From Salticus scenicus (lineage: Eukaryota > Arthropoda > Arachnida > Araneae > Salticidae), in contig OZ005648.1 in the NCBI GenBank assembly GCA_963930645.1, forward strand, positions 196,361,542 to 196,425,541: a stretch of DNA of 64,000 bases. Reading direction: 5' to 3'. The notes under the pieces were generated by a model. It was not told the DNA's origin, ran no database searches, and saw only the letters and a program-made list of their open reading frames with translations. The position numbers and the translations under genes are program-made. This document shows, piece by piece, positions 1 through 10,377 of the stretch; the first letter of the stretch is position 1, and every line of letters begins with the position of its first letter.

Positions 1-39
1 TTTTTTTTTAATAATCATTATGAAATTTAGAAGAATTAT
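1..39 (+). repeat. Fragment of dispersed hairpin-headed repeat
   Basis: The first 39 bases resemble the interior of the repeat family seen in full at 56672-57781 (compare about 57016-57047, TAATCATTATGGAATTT). This is probably the end of a copy that lies mostly outside the window. Confidence 0.4.
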
Positions 40-304
40 TACTTCCATTACCCTACTACCGTAGGTAATGGAAGTATTGTATTCGGTCTGAAAATTCAAT
101 ATCGGGTTTTCACCTGATTTACATGTTTTAAGGTCCCCTGAGTCCAAAAAAGTGTTTTTTGGCAATTGGTCAGTGTGTGTGTGTGTGGAGAATCTTCTGG
201 CTATTATAGCTCAGAAACTAATAAAGATAGAGCTACGAAACTTTAGAATTGAAATACGTCTGGTGTACAGATGAAATTTCCAAATTTTGGTGAAAATTGA
301 AAAA

Positions 305-367
305 CCGGAAGTGGGACATCGGAAACCGGAAGTGGGACATCGGAAACCGGAAGTGGGACCGGAAGTC
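305..367 (+). repeat. 21-bp tandem repeat, three copies
   Basis: The unit CCGGAAGTGGGACATCGGAAA starts at 305, 326 and 347; the third copy is cut short. A single diverged unit recurs near 51737 in another copy of the same dispersed family, so this is a local expansion within that family. Confidence 0.8.
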
Positions 368-819
368 CATATCTCAAAAACAGCTCTAACGATTTTCTTC
401 AAACTTGCTATATAAACACTCTATTAGATGTCCTTTCGAATGATATAGTTGGTTAGTTCAGGAAAATTGATAGGCGCCCTGTATAAATAGCTCAATTTCA
501 GGCCTCGCAAAGGCGTTCCTTTAAAAACGGTTGTATGGATTTTTTTCAAACTCGCCATTTTATCTCACTTTTAGTGTGTAGTACTGGGTAATGGAAGTCG
601 TGTGGCTGTTACACACCAGATTTTTTTTTAATAGAGATAGCCAACTGGGGAAAAAAAAAAAAAATGTGTATGTAGGAGCCTCGCCTTCCCCCCTCGAGGG
701 GAGTAAATTTTTCATGATGGGTATCTTTCAAAAGAGCTTACCTACCAATACCTTTAAAGCAAATGGTTGAACCATTGATCTGCGATAATTTAAAATAAAG
801 TTATAATTTTTTTTCATTT

Positions 820-858
820 TTAACAAAAAAAAAAAAAAAAAAAATTTTTTTTTTTTTT
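820..858. repeat. A-tract/T-tract foldback
   Basis: A run of about 19 A followed by TTTT and a run of T within the hairpin-headed repeat. The same arrangement, longer, occurs at 57651-57710 in a related copy. Confidence 0.7.
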
Positions 859-1184
859 AATAATGTAATATTGAGCAAAAAAATTGCCATATATATATAG
901 TGTTATACTACTTCTCTAATATGGAAATCATCTGCCTTATCATGGAAGATAATTTTTTTTTTAAATAATAATTTTAATAAATTATTCTTACTGAGTGAAT
1001 TTGCATGGGAAAATATAGAAGGAAATCATGCAGTGGCCACAACAAACTAGTTGTTATCATTATTTAATTATCATTTAATCTAATGAGGATGATCAAACTG
1101 CACTTATCAACAAATTTGATTACATTCTTGACTATTCTGTATTGAGACAAATATCATAACATTTGTAATTTCAATGGTTTGTTG

Positions 1185-1410
1185 GTGTAGAGGTTCAAAG
1201 CAATTGACTGCATTTGGGTTTTAGGCCTGTGTGGAATGCTCCCTATGGAGATCTTTCTGAGGGATCGTAGTCCATATTTATGCAAGTTTTTGAGTAACCA
1301 CCGAAAACTCCAAACAGCTTGGTTGAAGAACATGACCTAGGATTGATCACGACACTTCCCATCTACTAGCATCGAGAGCAGAACCTCTTACCACTAGTGG
1401 AACCATTTGC
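1185..1410 (-). repeat. tRNA-derived SINE-like sequence
   Basis: On the minus strand the block opens GGTTCCACTAGTGGTAAGAG, a plausible degenerate box A, with a GTGATCAATCC stretch about 50 bases later as a box B. About 150 bases of unrelated body follow. The layout fits a tRNA-derived SINE. There is no clear A-tail, and no second full copy is visible in this window. Confidence 0.4.
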
Positions 1411-2540
1411 AGCTTTAATATAAGAGTTTATTTAAAAAAAAAAAAAAAAAGAAAGAAAGAAAGAAACGTTTCAGTTAGAGACCATTCCATAAAATTTAAA
1501 GCCTTTAAAAATTTTTTACAAATTAATTTTAGAAAATTAAATAGTAGAAGGTTTTGCGATTGCTTTAGTACAATACGTTAATTACCTGTGGTATAATTTA
1601 AAGCAATTATAAAATAATTTTGCTATTTAATTTTCTAAAATTAATTTGTGAAGTTTTGTGACGGGTGTGGCATCTTATGAATTGGTTCTTAGCTATTGAT
1701 AGGTTTTAATTTTAAATGTGATATAAGATAAATTTGTAAAAATGTCTTGAAGTCACAAAAGAAAAATATATATATATATCTGCCTCCTGCGAGTTACACT
1801 TGCCAACCCTCACTCATTTACAAAGATTGAAAAAAAAAAAAAGATATTTTCTTGGAAACAGGAAAGGTTGAAAACAACTGATAATTTCAAATGAAACAGA
1901 AATACTATCAGATGCAAGGGTGCAAAATATCTAGTGCCCAAAATAGGTTTAGAGAAAATTTTGACAGACTGGGGAAATTTTGAATATTTTCTTAAGAAAA
2001 TATGAAAATGTAAGTCTAAAATAACAATTTGCCGTTTTGCAATGAGGCTTATAATAAAAACTAACAACTGAACTTCTATGCTTCAATGTATATTTATTCT
2101 TTTAAACATTTATCACGTAGAATAAAGACCTTTGTATAACAAAACAGATTTTTATGTTATTGAGTGAAATTTTGATTGTGTTTTGGGAAAAATTCTGAGG
2201 TCTGAACATTTGCTGCATCCCTGATAAGATGAATTTCTAATGAAGATAACCAATTTGTATTTTAATTGCTTTTAAAACTGTAAAAATGCCCCCTTTTCCC
2301 CCCTTTTCTTTTCATCAACACCAATATGTTGGTTATTTCTCTTTCTAAATAAATTTTCTTCTGTGGAAATGAAGAAATGAAAAGAGCATTTATGCTTAAA
2401 ACTTAATAAAAAATTTATATAAAATTATCAAAGTAAAATATTTTAATAAAAATGTAACCTAAAACATCTTGATATGACCTCCTTATTGTTAGAACAAGTT
2501 TTAACAAATTGTAAAATAAACTGAAAATACACTAGTGGTA
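1411..2540. other. AT-rich intergenic stretch with one inverted repeat
   Basis: No coding region is supported. It contains an A-tract with GAAA repeats (1433-1466), an inverted repeat at 1518-1649 (separate entry), a TA run at 1768-1780 and otherwise unstructured AT-rich DNA. Confidence 0.6.
1518..1649. repeat. Inverted repeat, probable MITE core
   Basis: ACAAATTAATTTTAGAAAAT (1518-1537) and its reverse complement (ending at 1649) form 27-bp near-perfect arms around an 80-base spacer. A further weak GAGACCATTCC / GACGGGTGTGG pair lies outside. Size and layout suit a short non-autonomous DNA element; no target-site duplication was identified. Confidence 0.5.
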
Positions 2541-3235
2541 AAAAATATTGCAAGATTTGCAAACAATCAGTTTTTTTCAATTTAAAAACTTATCTCTCGA
2601 TGAAATGTTTTCAATCATTAGGTACTTAAAGAACTGGGTCTTCCTCATGTTTTTCGGTGAAAATTGATTTAAGGCAACATTTGGGGGGGGGGGGGGGGTA
2701 ACAGATTGAGCAAAATCAATAATGTTTGTGATCATCCTGTATTGTTAAGTGAACAAAAATGAACTGTCACTTTTGGATATGTTAATATAGACCCAGTTGA
2801 ATTTGTGTGACTATAGCATATTAAATAACTGAAATACAAGCGTTTATTTAAAAAAAAAAAGTTTTTTATTTATAATATACAGAGTTTTTACTGAAAATTA
2901 TTCCCACTTTCAGATTAGTTGGAACAACACTTTTTAAACAATATAATATACTGTAATCGGAATACAAATATCTATCTCATGAAATATGAGCATTTTTACT
3001 AAACATGTTTTCACTGTGCATGTACAAAAGGTAAAAAAAAAAATAATTTATTGCATAGGTTGAAAGTTAGATATATTGGGCAACTTTTGTCAAAAGTGCA
3101 TTTGAATAGAGTAAAAATTAAGCAAATTATACAAAAACGAAGGAGCTAGATTTTAGATATTTTCCAAGAGTTGAAATTTCTTAAGGGGTTTTTCACATGC
3201 CACATAATTAATTTGAACATATGATGGAAAAAAGG
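2540..3235 (+). repeat. Dispersed repeat family R1, contiguous copy A
   Basis: The left half (2540-2855, containing ACTTATCTCTCGATGAAATG) matches 51875-52195. The right half (about 2866-3235, containing TCATGAAATATGAGCATTTT and GGAGCTAGATTTTAGA) matches 55795-56100, and inverted 56275-56590. Here the halves are joined directly. In the second copy about 3.5 kb of tRNA-like array lies between them. A G-run (2683-2699) interrupts the left half. No protein is encoded. Confidence 0.7.
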
Positions 3236-3360
3236 AATATGGCTATTAATAAAACAATTAACGGAAATAAGGAAGTGACATTCAGCAGGAAAAAAAAATG
3301 TAGCAACATTCAACAGCGAAAAAATAACTGAAAAAAAAAAAAAAAGGTTGTCCAAACACT

Positions 3361-3404
3361 TCCCCCCCCCCCCCCCCCCCAAAAAAAAAAAAAAAAAAAA
3401 AAAA
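3361..3404. repeat. C-run followed by A-run
   Basis: About 20 C followed directly by about 24 A. The open frame on the minus strand across it (glycine run then low-complexity residues) is an artefact of the homopolymers. Confidence 0.9.
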
Positions 3405-3427
3405 GGACAGTGTATAAAAATATTTAA

Positions 3428-3515
3428 TCTTTGAAGTATACTCTAATAATATTAAGTATTTTGAAGTATACTCTTATAATAATATTAAGTATTTTGAAGT
3501 ATACTCTAAAAATAT
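3428..3515 (+). repeat. Short tandem repeat, about 33 bp, three copies
   Basis: TTTGAAGTATACTCTAATAA recurs about every 30-36 bases, at about 3432, 3462 and 3495, with small length differences caused by an ATA-rich insert. Confidence 0.75.
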
Positions 3516-3794
3516 ATATATTAAATTTTTACATCTCCAATCTAAATTAAATCCTTAACTAACAATTATCTCTTAAAGAATAATTTCTAAACTATTCTTA
3601 AATGCATTAGTTTATTACTATTGAATTCTAAATTTCAATTAATTGCTTAATTCATTAAATTTATAGACTACGTCTTTAAAATTATTGAATTTTTATGTTT
3701 TAAATTTAATGAATTAACAAATATTTTTTGCATATTGTTCATCTTTTTTTCTTTGCTAACTATTGTTTTATTTATTTTTTCTTTATAGTACACA

Positions 3795-3877
3795 TTTCCA
3801 AGAATTGATGCCTTGCAGTATATTTATGAGGGAATTCAAACAACTTTTCATTTGAACCCTAAGCATGTTAAAGAATA
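3795..3877 (+). CDS. Possible terminal exon of a host gene
   Basis: A pyrimidine-rich tract ending CTTTATAG places a 3' splice site at about 3788. The sequence after it is open for about 29 codons to a TAA at about 3877. The predicted peptide begins YTFPRIDALQYIYEG and ends LNPKHVKE, with balanced, coding-like residue use that contrasts with the low-complexity frames around it. No upstream exon was found in the window and I do not recognise the protein. The exact left edge depends on the acceptor (3788-3790). It could be a chance opening, but the acceptor and the peptide composition together make it the best host exon in the left third. Confidence 0.4.
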
Positions 3878-3970
3878 ATTTATTTTAATGCTATTCAAAA
3901 CTGTCATTTAAAATACTTACTTAGAAGGATTTTGTAATTTGGATGTGTATTTTCTTCCGAGTTTCTATCA

Positions 3971-4004
<34 letters not shown>

Positions 4005-4543
4005 TATATATGTATATGTTTATGTATATTAACCTAGTTCAATCATAAATCATTTTCTCATTTTTAGATTGTTTAGTTTGTTTTCATTTATGAAAGAAAA
4101 ATAAAAGTAATAACAAAAGTTATAATTTAGGTGTGCTATTTCTATGAATATTTTTTAATAATTGCAGACTCTTAAAAATATTATTTGTATTGCTCATTTT
4201 AAGTAGACATCTAAAAATTAATGCTATCTTTTGCATTATATTAGTTTTAACTACTCTTTAATCTTAAATTTTACTGACATAATTTTGCCAACATTTTAAC
4301 AAAGATTTTCTTATGATTATCACTACTTAAAAATATAATTAATATTTTATGATTCCATCTTAGAAAATTTGTTCTTTAAATCTACATCTTTTTTAATAAT
4401 AATTTTCTTCAGACCTTTCATTGTTTTTTTTTTTTTTTTTCCCTTCTTCATTTTAAATACTCTTTAATTTATTTTCAAGTTTAACTTATGGCTTTATTGT
4501 CTAGGATGTTAAATTTGTCCAATATTGAATAAATCTATTAAAT

Positions 4544-4584
<41 letters not shown>

Positions 4585-4880
4585 CATTTGGATGCCTTCT
4601 TTCAAAAAGCAAAAATCAGTTTTATTTATTTATTTTAATTATCAAAAAATAAAAATTATCTAACTTTATAATTTTGTTTTTGAATATTTAAACTTTTAAT
4701 TTATTAAATGAACTAAAGTGATTAATTAATGAAGTGACTTATGTGTATTACTAAGTGCCTTTTAGATCCTCAGTAACATTTTTTTTTTTTTTTTTTAATT
4801 ATAGTCCAGTTTACTTTTATAACATCAACTTTCTAAACATTTAAATTTTTTGTTTTATATTAAAATGTAGGGTCTTACCT
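3878..4880. other. AT-rich intergenic stretch
   Basis: No gene or organised repeat is seen apart from a T-run (3975-4001), another at 4424-4440, and an (AT)n microsatellite at 4549-4580. It may include the 3' UTR of the exon ending at 3877. Confidence 0.5.
4549..4580. repeat. (AT)n microsatellite
   Basis: About 16 AT units, uninterrupted. Confidence 0.9.
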
Positions 4881-4889
4881 ACAGTTCCA

Positions 4890-5850
4890 ACTTCTGATTA
4901 ATTCCTTTGGATATTATGGCCTTTAAAATAAATTATGTCCAATCAGCAATTCTCATTTAGAAAAGATATCTGTAATATATTGGCTTTGGCTTAATGTTTA
5001 ACGATTGACTTAATTTTGTCTATTTTTTATACTTTCATTACATTGCTATAATAGCAATTATTTGTCATATTAATATTAGAAATGAAATGATTTCACTTTA
5101 TATTATCTGGTCAATTTCTTATTATTTTGAATATTATGGTATTTAAAATAAATAATGTCCAATCAGCAACTCTTTTTCTTTTTAAATAAAAGCTATCTGT
5201 AAATTGTTAACCTTTGTCTGTTGTTTAATGTTTAATTTGTTTTTGCCTATCATTTTCATACTTGTATTTATTGCACTGCAATAATAGTAATTATTTGTCA
5301 CATTAGTATTAGAAAAGATTTTATTAAATAATTCCATTTTTATATTGTCTGGCACAATGTATCATTGTGTATATGCTTACCTTGAAATGTTATTGTAATT
5401 TGGCCTGCTTTATTGACCCACATAAGCTTAATTTAACTCAGTGTCACCCCCCCCCCCCAACCACCCCTACCCCCAGTAGGAGTTATTTAAAAAGTGCTCT
5501 GAAAACCTGTTATGATTAAAAAAAAAAAAAAAAAATTAGTTATTATTGATGACTATTATATTGCTATACATACAGTCAAACTTTGTTAACGTGAATCTCA
5601 AGGGGAATAAAAAAAATGTGTTCATGGTATCAGTAACTAATCTTCACATAATTAAACTAACCTTCATTTTGACAGGGATTGGGAAACAATTCATGTTAAA
5701 AGTAATTTGCGTTAACGAGGTTCAACTGTAATAATAATTATTTGTCACATTGGTATTAGAAAAAAAATGCTTAATGAAATAATTTCATTTTATCGTATCT
5801 AGCTTATTTCTGATTAATTCTTTTGAATATTATAACTCCAAAATGTTTAT
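4890..5850 (+). repeat. Degenerate tandem repeat, about 235 bp, interrupted by a MITE
   Basis: Two adjacent units (about 4890-5120 and 5122-5352) share TTTAAAATAAATTATGTCCAATCAGCA-type sequence and 'AATTATTTGTCA...TTAGTATTAGAAA' ends. A third partial unit (5731-5850) carries the same 'TAATTATTTGTCACATTGG' and 'TGATTAATTCTTTTGAATAT' blocks. A C-run (5448-5458) and a Tigger-like MITE at 5573-5728 separate units two and three. Confidence 0.65.
5573..5728. mobile_element. Tigger/pogo-type MITE
   Basis: A 156-bp element begins CAGTCAAACTTTGTTAACG and ends GCGTTAACGAGGTTCAACTG, imperfect inverted termini of pogo/Tigger type. It is flanked by the TA target duplication (5571-5572 and 5729-5730). The termini resemble the right end of the decayed Tigger element near 50922-50946 (GTTATAACGGGGTTCGACTG), so the two may belong to one family. 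It has no coding capacity. Confidence 0.75.
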
Positions 5851-6106
5851 GTATCATTTTTTAGTTAAGCTTTGAATAGTTCATTAGTGTATTCAGAAGC
5901 CATATGAAGAGCTTGTTTCCAAATGGCGTTAAGTCAATTTTTTCCATTCTTGAAAAAACGCGATTTTGTTATGTAAGATTTATTATTGAATTTAAGGAAA
6001 AGATAATTTTTCCCAGTAATCTATCGATGATAACAACATTAAATTATATGGTTAAAAAAATCCTGACAGTTTTGTTATTTATAAATAAAAAAAGAAAAAA
6101 AATGAC

Positions 6107-6155
6107 TTAACCCCTTTTGGAGCAAAACTATAACTTACGCCCTTTTGGCACAACC
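6107..6155. repeat. Left subterminal motif pair in the DUF7869-like transposon
   Basis: CTTAACCCCTTTTGGAGCA and ACGCCCTTTTGGCACAACC lie about 30 bases apart. They match right-side copies near 7937, 7973 and 8117, and the inverted copy in the left terminus itself. Clustered subterminal repeats of this kind usually bind the transposase. Confidence 0.55.
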
Positions 6156-6465
6156 AAATAACGAAATGAAATGACTTACTTCCATTTGAAATTAATCCAA
6201 GTACTTATTTATTTATTTTTAATTAATTAATTAATTTATTTATTTTTGGTCATGTAAATATAGCAGAAATTTTAGATACATAATTTTGGAAGGTAGTTAC
6301 CACAAATCTTCGTTTACAAGTTCTATTTCTTCATCGCTTTCATTATTTTCACTTACATTAGCGTTAGGTGTAACGTTGCAAGATTGTTCATAAAAATAAA
6401 AACATTCATGTAATTTGTTAATTCCCAAAGCTTCTAGTAATTTCAAACCATCTAATTATTTTCGC

Positions 6466-7790
6466 TTATTTCATATTGTTTTTAGGTTTTATTTTAGAAG
6501 GGGCGCACAGAAGAAATTTTTTTTTTTCACGTCTCAGGATCTTGTGACGGCAAAACGAACCACAGCACGTTGTCTTGATTCCAAAATCTCGCTTCGTAAT
6601 TTCCATTTCTTTTACCTCTGAAATCAAGAAACCTTGTTGGTTTTTCAGACGACTATGCGCAGAATTTTTCCGATCTAAAATATTCCACTGCAGCCTATAA
6701 TTGAAAAGATTTACAACCTTACAGAAATGTTCAAAATATTCATTAGGGAGTAAAATTGTATCCACTTTCTTTAAACTAGTCTCTACTCGGCCGATTGCTC
6801 TATATTCTGGTAAGTATGAGTGACTACGCACTGGAAAGTAATTTGTGAAGGTAAGGTAACTTTGATCAGCCAATGCTGAAAGCATTCCTAACATGGCATA
6901 ATTTTTATTTTGTCCTCCACACGAGTCACTGAACGATCGAACAATTTTCACTTTTGGAAATATACGCTTCATCGAAAAATCATATGATGCACTCACAATT
7001 TCATTGGGAGCATGACCTGCCTCGTGTTCACCCCAACTGTAAAAAAAAAACATATCCTCCTTTGCTTGCGCACTGCTTTTACCCCGATGGATAACTACAC
7101 CAAAAGAGTATTGCCATTGCTGACGTGAATAATAGGCTTCGGAAATAGGTGTGCGTGGTAATTTCTGATTTTGCATCAGGTCAAAACACATTGTAATTTA
7201 ATCTTCTTCTATAAGCTTTTCTCCTAAAAGTGAATATATATATATATATATTTTTTTTTTTGCTTCGGTGCTTATGAATCAATATTGTCTTCAATATTAA
7301 ATCTGATGCGTTTCCACCTCTACATTCCGGTCTTCCACTTTTATTCTTGAAGAAATAATTTGCAATGTTTCCACTCTTTTTTCTCCCTTACAGAAGATGG
7401 TTCTAAATGTGATAGCACATACGGGGACATCTGTATCATCATTAGGAATAAAGAACTTTATACTTATCTGTCTTATTTTTAATTCATTTTTTCCGTGGAC
7501 GATATGCTATCTTAGGTGTGATTTTCATATAAGAACACAAAAAATTATTATTTGTCACTGCTTAACAGTATCGCTGTTTACTTGATATTAAATGATCCTT
7601 CGATAACATTGATTGTGAGGATATTTGCTTTACGAAACACACTGTCAATATAACTGCAGGAGACTATTCCATGCCTATCGGACGATGACTGAATTTTATT
7701 TTTTTAAATATTTTTTTTCCATAGACTTGAATCACGTTTACACTTTCTTGGGTGCGCAAATAATACCACAGCTTCATTCGAATCACTCAT
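6466..7790 (-). pseudogene. Decayed DUF7869-like transposon protein
   Basis: The main open frame (6466-7191, 241 codons) begins MCFDLMQNQKLPRTPISEAYYS-like sequence. It contains motifs I associate with the DUF7869 family: FDL near residues 3-5, SEAYYSRQQW (18-27), SDSCGGQNKNY (about 88-98), and a RSHSYLPEYRAIGRVE stretch (about 122-137). An N-terminal part is recognisable upstream, starting with ATG at 7790-7788 (MSDSNEAVVLFAHPRKCKRD), with a basic segment ending SSLWKKN typical of this group. The frames between the two parts are broken by stops and shifts, so no intact protein can be made. The C-terminal 45 residues are basic and low in complexity and may be read-through. The terminal repeats at 5907 and 8142 imply that it is or was mobile-element borne. 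Its biochemical role is unknown to me. The acidic/polar residues of the SDxCGGQNKN and FGxIE-like blocks would be natural catalytic candidates, which is inference. Confidence 0.6.
7232..7262. repeat. (AT)n and T-run inside the transposon
   Basis: A TA microsatellite followed by about ten T, in the broken middle of the DUF7869-like gene. Confidence 0.8.
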
Positions 7791-7929
7791 TATATTCTTT
7801 CCATCTTAACCTTATTAGAAAAAAAATCTATCTAAATGTAACAACCTACAATATTCTTTTCTGTATTTTTGACTTTTCGCCGAAGGCCAGACAAACCACG
7901 TGATCTGAAGGAAGGCTGCAATTGGTTAA

Positions 7930-8135
7930 ACTTGACTTAATCCCTTTTGGCACAAAACTTACTTGTGACTTAATTCTTTTTGGAAAAAAACACGAATTTC
8001 ACCCTCTGTTTTCAATACGACCAAACACTGTTTGGAACTTCTACTTATTTAAAATACATTGTTAGGCATGTGCTGGAATCGTTTGCATCGAAAAGTCAAT
8101 TTTTGAAAATTTTGACTTAACGCCTTTTGGAAACA
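7930..8135. repeat. Right subterminal motif cluster
   Basis: CTTAATCCCTTTTGGCACA (about 7936), CTTAATTCTTTTTGGA (about 7972) and CTTAACGCCTTTTGGAAA (about 8116) mirror the left cluster. The last one merges with the terminal inverted repeat. Confidence 0.55.
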
Positions 8136-8296
8136 AGCTCTTCATATGTAATCTAGCTGGCAATGTTAAGCTTAAATATATTTATGTATTCATGTGTTGT
8201 GTATTATGTATTTAAATGTAAGAATTGGATCACAATCCTTTGGTTTTTGTTTATATAAATATGTCATCTTTTCAATTTTTTTCTTTTCTTTCTTTC

Positions 8297-8328
<32 letters not shown>

Positions 8329-8394
8329 GTGTAATTTTTTTTTTATATAATTGACATTTTCAAACTTGTGCAATATTTTTATCAATTTCATTAG

Positions 8395-8465
8395 CCTGTC
8401 ATGCTCAAAATTCCAATGTGGTAATACTAGCTGTGAATTTCGTAGAAAAAATGCCTGCCTTTTAA
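8395..8465 (+). CDS. Weak candidate terminal exon
   Basis: ATCAATTTCATTAG forms a plausible splice acceptor just before 8395. In phase 2 the next 22 codons are open and end in TAA (peptide CHAQNSNVVILAVNFVEKMP plus two residues). I do not recognise it. The region is otherwise AT-rich with frequent stops. Short length makes chance likely. Confidence 0.25.
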
Positions 8466-8469
8466 ATCT

Positions 8470-9420
8470 TCCATTTCCATATAACCAGTAATTTTTTTAA
8501 TGCAAGACAAGGCTGCTATACAACAAGAAAAATCTTGAAAAGTTTGAATTTTTTTTTTTTTTACCCTATTAATACATAGAGGAATTTCATAAGTTTTCGT
8601 GTCAGTTAGCAACCAAGTTAACTTTGTGCTGAAGTTACGTAATTAACATATGATATTGAACCATAAGGTTATTAAAAAGATTTTATTAGTATTATGATTA
8701 TTATTCAAATTCATTCATAGATAAAAACTATTTGGTATTTCACGTGATATATTTCTTTTACCTTCATGTACCAATTCACTTTGCTTCACTGGCAATAGAG
8801 TATGCTTTGCAAAATGCATCTGGCAAGAAAGGTCAGGCAAAAGTCAAGGAATTTCATTATCTTGCTTGAATAGCATCCCTGGCAAAAGGATATCACAAAA
8901 TTCTGCCCATTTCAGGATGGCCAGTAACCTGAAAATCAGAAAAAAATCTGGGAAATACTAGGTAACTTTGATTGGAATTTGTAAAATTCATAGAATTTTG
9001 CCTAAATCTCATAAAAAATCATGAAACTCCAGTTGAACCTAAGAAATTAAAAAATAAATAAATAAAATATTTATAAAATGTTACCTGTTGTAAGGAAAGA
9101 AAATGACTTTTAAATTCAAAATAATTACTTGTAGAGTTAGGAAAAATAAAATATTCAAATACTAAACATTTTGAATATGAATTACTTTTTATTTTTATTA
9201 CTACCTCTAATCAACTTGGTGAAGTAAAGGGTGTTAATGTTAGTTGCCAAACTAAAGTTTTTCTAGTCAACCATTTTTGCTCTTTACCTTTTTCTATTTT
9301 TCTTACTCAAACTGTTTAAACTCATATTAATATTTTTTAAACATGCATTTTGCTCTGTTGACTATAAATAATATGCTCCTCATATAATTCTGTAAAAAAT
9401 CAAGGCAAAATTTAATTTTT
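8470..9420. other. AT-rich stretch with weak dispersed-repeat similarity
   Basis: No gene seen. Around 8800-9010 there are phrases such as AAGTCAAGGAATTTCATTAT resembling the AGTCAGGGAA-rich MITE at 27429-27725, so a diverged relative may lie here. No clear termini were found. Confidence 0.35.
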
Positions 9421-9429
9421 TTTGAACAG

Positions 9430-9545
9430 GCGTGTTGTATACGACTCCACCGCATTCATTTTATCCTCCTGCAAATACATCTCTCAGACAGTGTAATTTT
9501 CAGCTACCAAGTGTTGCATCTACAATTAGGATGCTTGGAACATTT
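9430..9545 (+). CDS. Weak candidate internal exon
   Basis: A tract TTTTTTTTGAACAG precedes 9430 and looks like a 3' splice site. The frame starting GTG at 9432 reads VLYTTPPHSFYPPANTSLRQ, then a further 20 residues of balanced composition up to about 9545, before dissolving into AT-rich low-complexity sequence. No convincing GT donor is visible near its end, which argues against a functional exon. I do not recognise the peptide. Confidence 0.3.
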
Positions 9546-9675
9546 AAAAAAAAATTTCTCTGCATAGTTTATTTTCAAACTTTGAGCTATATTTTCTTTT
9601 CCATTCTAAACGTCCAATACTTAATTATCATTCTAAACAATTTACCCAGTTACCCATTTTAACATTTACCCAGGC

Positions 9676-9705
9676 GTTCTAAATAAACATAAGTTTATTT
9701 AGAAT
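9676..9705. repeat. Short perfect hairpin
   Basis: GTTCTAAATAAAC, a short spacer, then its near reverse complement ending AGAATG. It sits among TTTACCCAG-type short repeats (9640-9675). Confidence 0.6.
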
Positions 9706-9928
9706 GTCTGGACAAATGAATTTAGATACAATCACATTACCTATTCAATTCATTTTTCTCAGTTGATTGTAAACATATAGATAACACAAGCCTTACGATC
9801 AAAATTATTCTGTTGTACATATTTCGAATGCAGTTTGAATGGTATTTATGTGTGTTACTTTATAAAACTTCAGTTGAATTTTTTTTTTTTTTTTTTTGTT
9901 TCTTTTCATTCTGTCTCAATTTTTTTTT

Positions 9929-10377
9929 AGTGCTAGAGGCCTATTTCAGTCGGTACAGTTGTCGAATTTTTATAATACACTCTTAATTAGTGCTAGAGGC
10001 CTATTTCAGTCGGTTTATTGAATGGGGATTTATTGAATGAAGTCCCCCCAAGGCACAACTTTGACATGAGTCCCCCCCCCCCCAGGCCCAACTTTGACAT
10101 GAGTCCCCCCCAATGTACCCCTATTTCAGTCGGTACAGCATTGTCGAATTTTTATAATACACTCTTAATAGTGCTAAGGGCCTATTTCAGTCAGTTTATT
10201 GAATGGGGATTTATTGAATGAAGTCCCCCCAAGGCACAACTTTGACATGAGTCCCCCCCCCAGGCCCAACTTTGACATGAGTCCCCCCCAAGGTACCCCT
10301 ATTTCAGTCGGTACAGCGTTGTCGAATTTTTATACGTCACTCTTAATAGTGCTAAGGGCCTATTTCAGTCGGTTTAT
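9929..10377 (+). repeat. Minisatellite, about 180-bp unit
   Basis: Unit starts (AGTGCTAGAGGCCTATTTCA or AGTGCTAAGGG...) occur at 9929 (a 60-base partial copy), 9989, 10170 and 10348 (partial). Full units are 181 and 178 bp. Each has C-runs (CCCCCC) alternating with AACTTTGACATGAG. The two near-identical 67-codon open frames here (beginning MNGDLLNEVPPRHNFDMSPP) are the translation of the repeat and not genes. Confidence 0.85.

Larger units (their letters stand above)
40..1050 (+). mobile_element. Hairpin-headed, CTAGT-tailed repeat (copy 1)
   Basis: The element opens with an inverted repeat (TACTTCCATTACC at 40-52 against GGTAATGGAAGTA at 64-76) followed by GTATTG. It continues with the family signature (about 110-200: a 'TTTACATGTTTTAAGGTCCC' block, then a GT microsatellite). 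It shares a 'GGAGCCTCGCC...CTCGAGG...GGGTATCTTTC' block near 670-730 with 57090-57155. It ends near AGTGGCCACAACAAACTAG at 1050, followed by T. There is no coding capacity. A CTAG|T end after a small hairpin suggests a non-autonomous Helitron or Helentron relative; that is inference. Confidence 0.5.
5907..8142 (-). mobile_element. Inverted-repeat DNA transposon with DUF7869-like gene
   Basis: The left end AAGAGCTTGTTTCCAAATGG (from 5907) and the reverse complement of the right end (AAGAGCTTGTTTCCAAAAGG, ending at 8142) match over about 34 bp. Both ends are flanked by CATATG (5901-5906 and 8143-8148), a possible 6-bp target duplication. CATATG is palindromic, so a shorter 4-bp ATAT duplication cannot be excluded. 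Inside lie the decayed minus-strand gene at 6466-7790 and several subterminal copies of a CCTTTTGG-type motif. Size 2,236 bp. The superfamily is not identified. Confidence 0.7.

Noticed and set aside
2683..3404. G- and C-runs as G-quadruplex or telomere-like signals
   Set aside because: Plain homopolymers, not TTAGG/TTAGGG repeats; their length may also be a sequencing artefact.
7396..7585. Plus-strand exon after CCCTTACAG
   Set aside because: It lies inside the DUF7869-like transposon, antisense to its gene.
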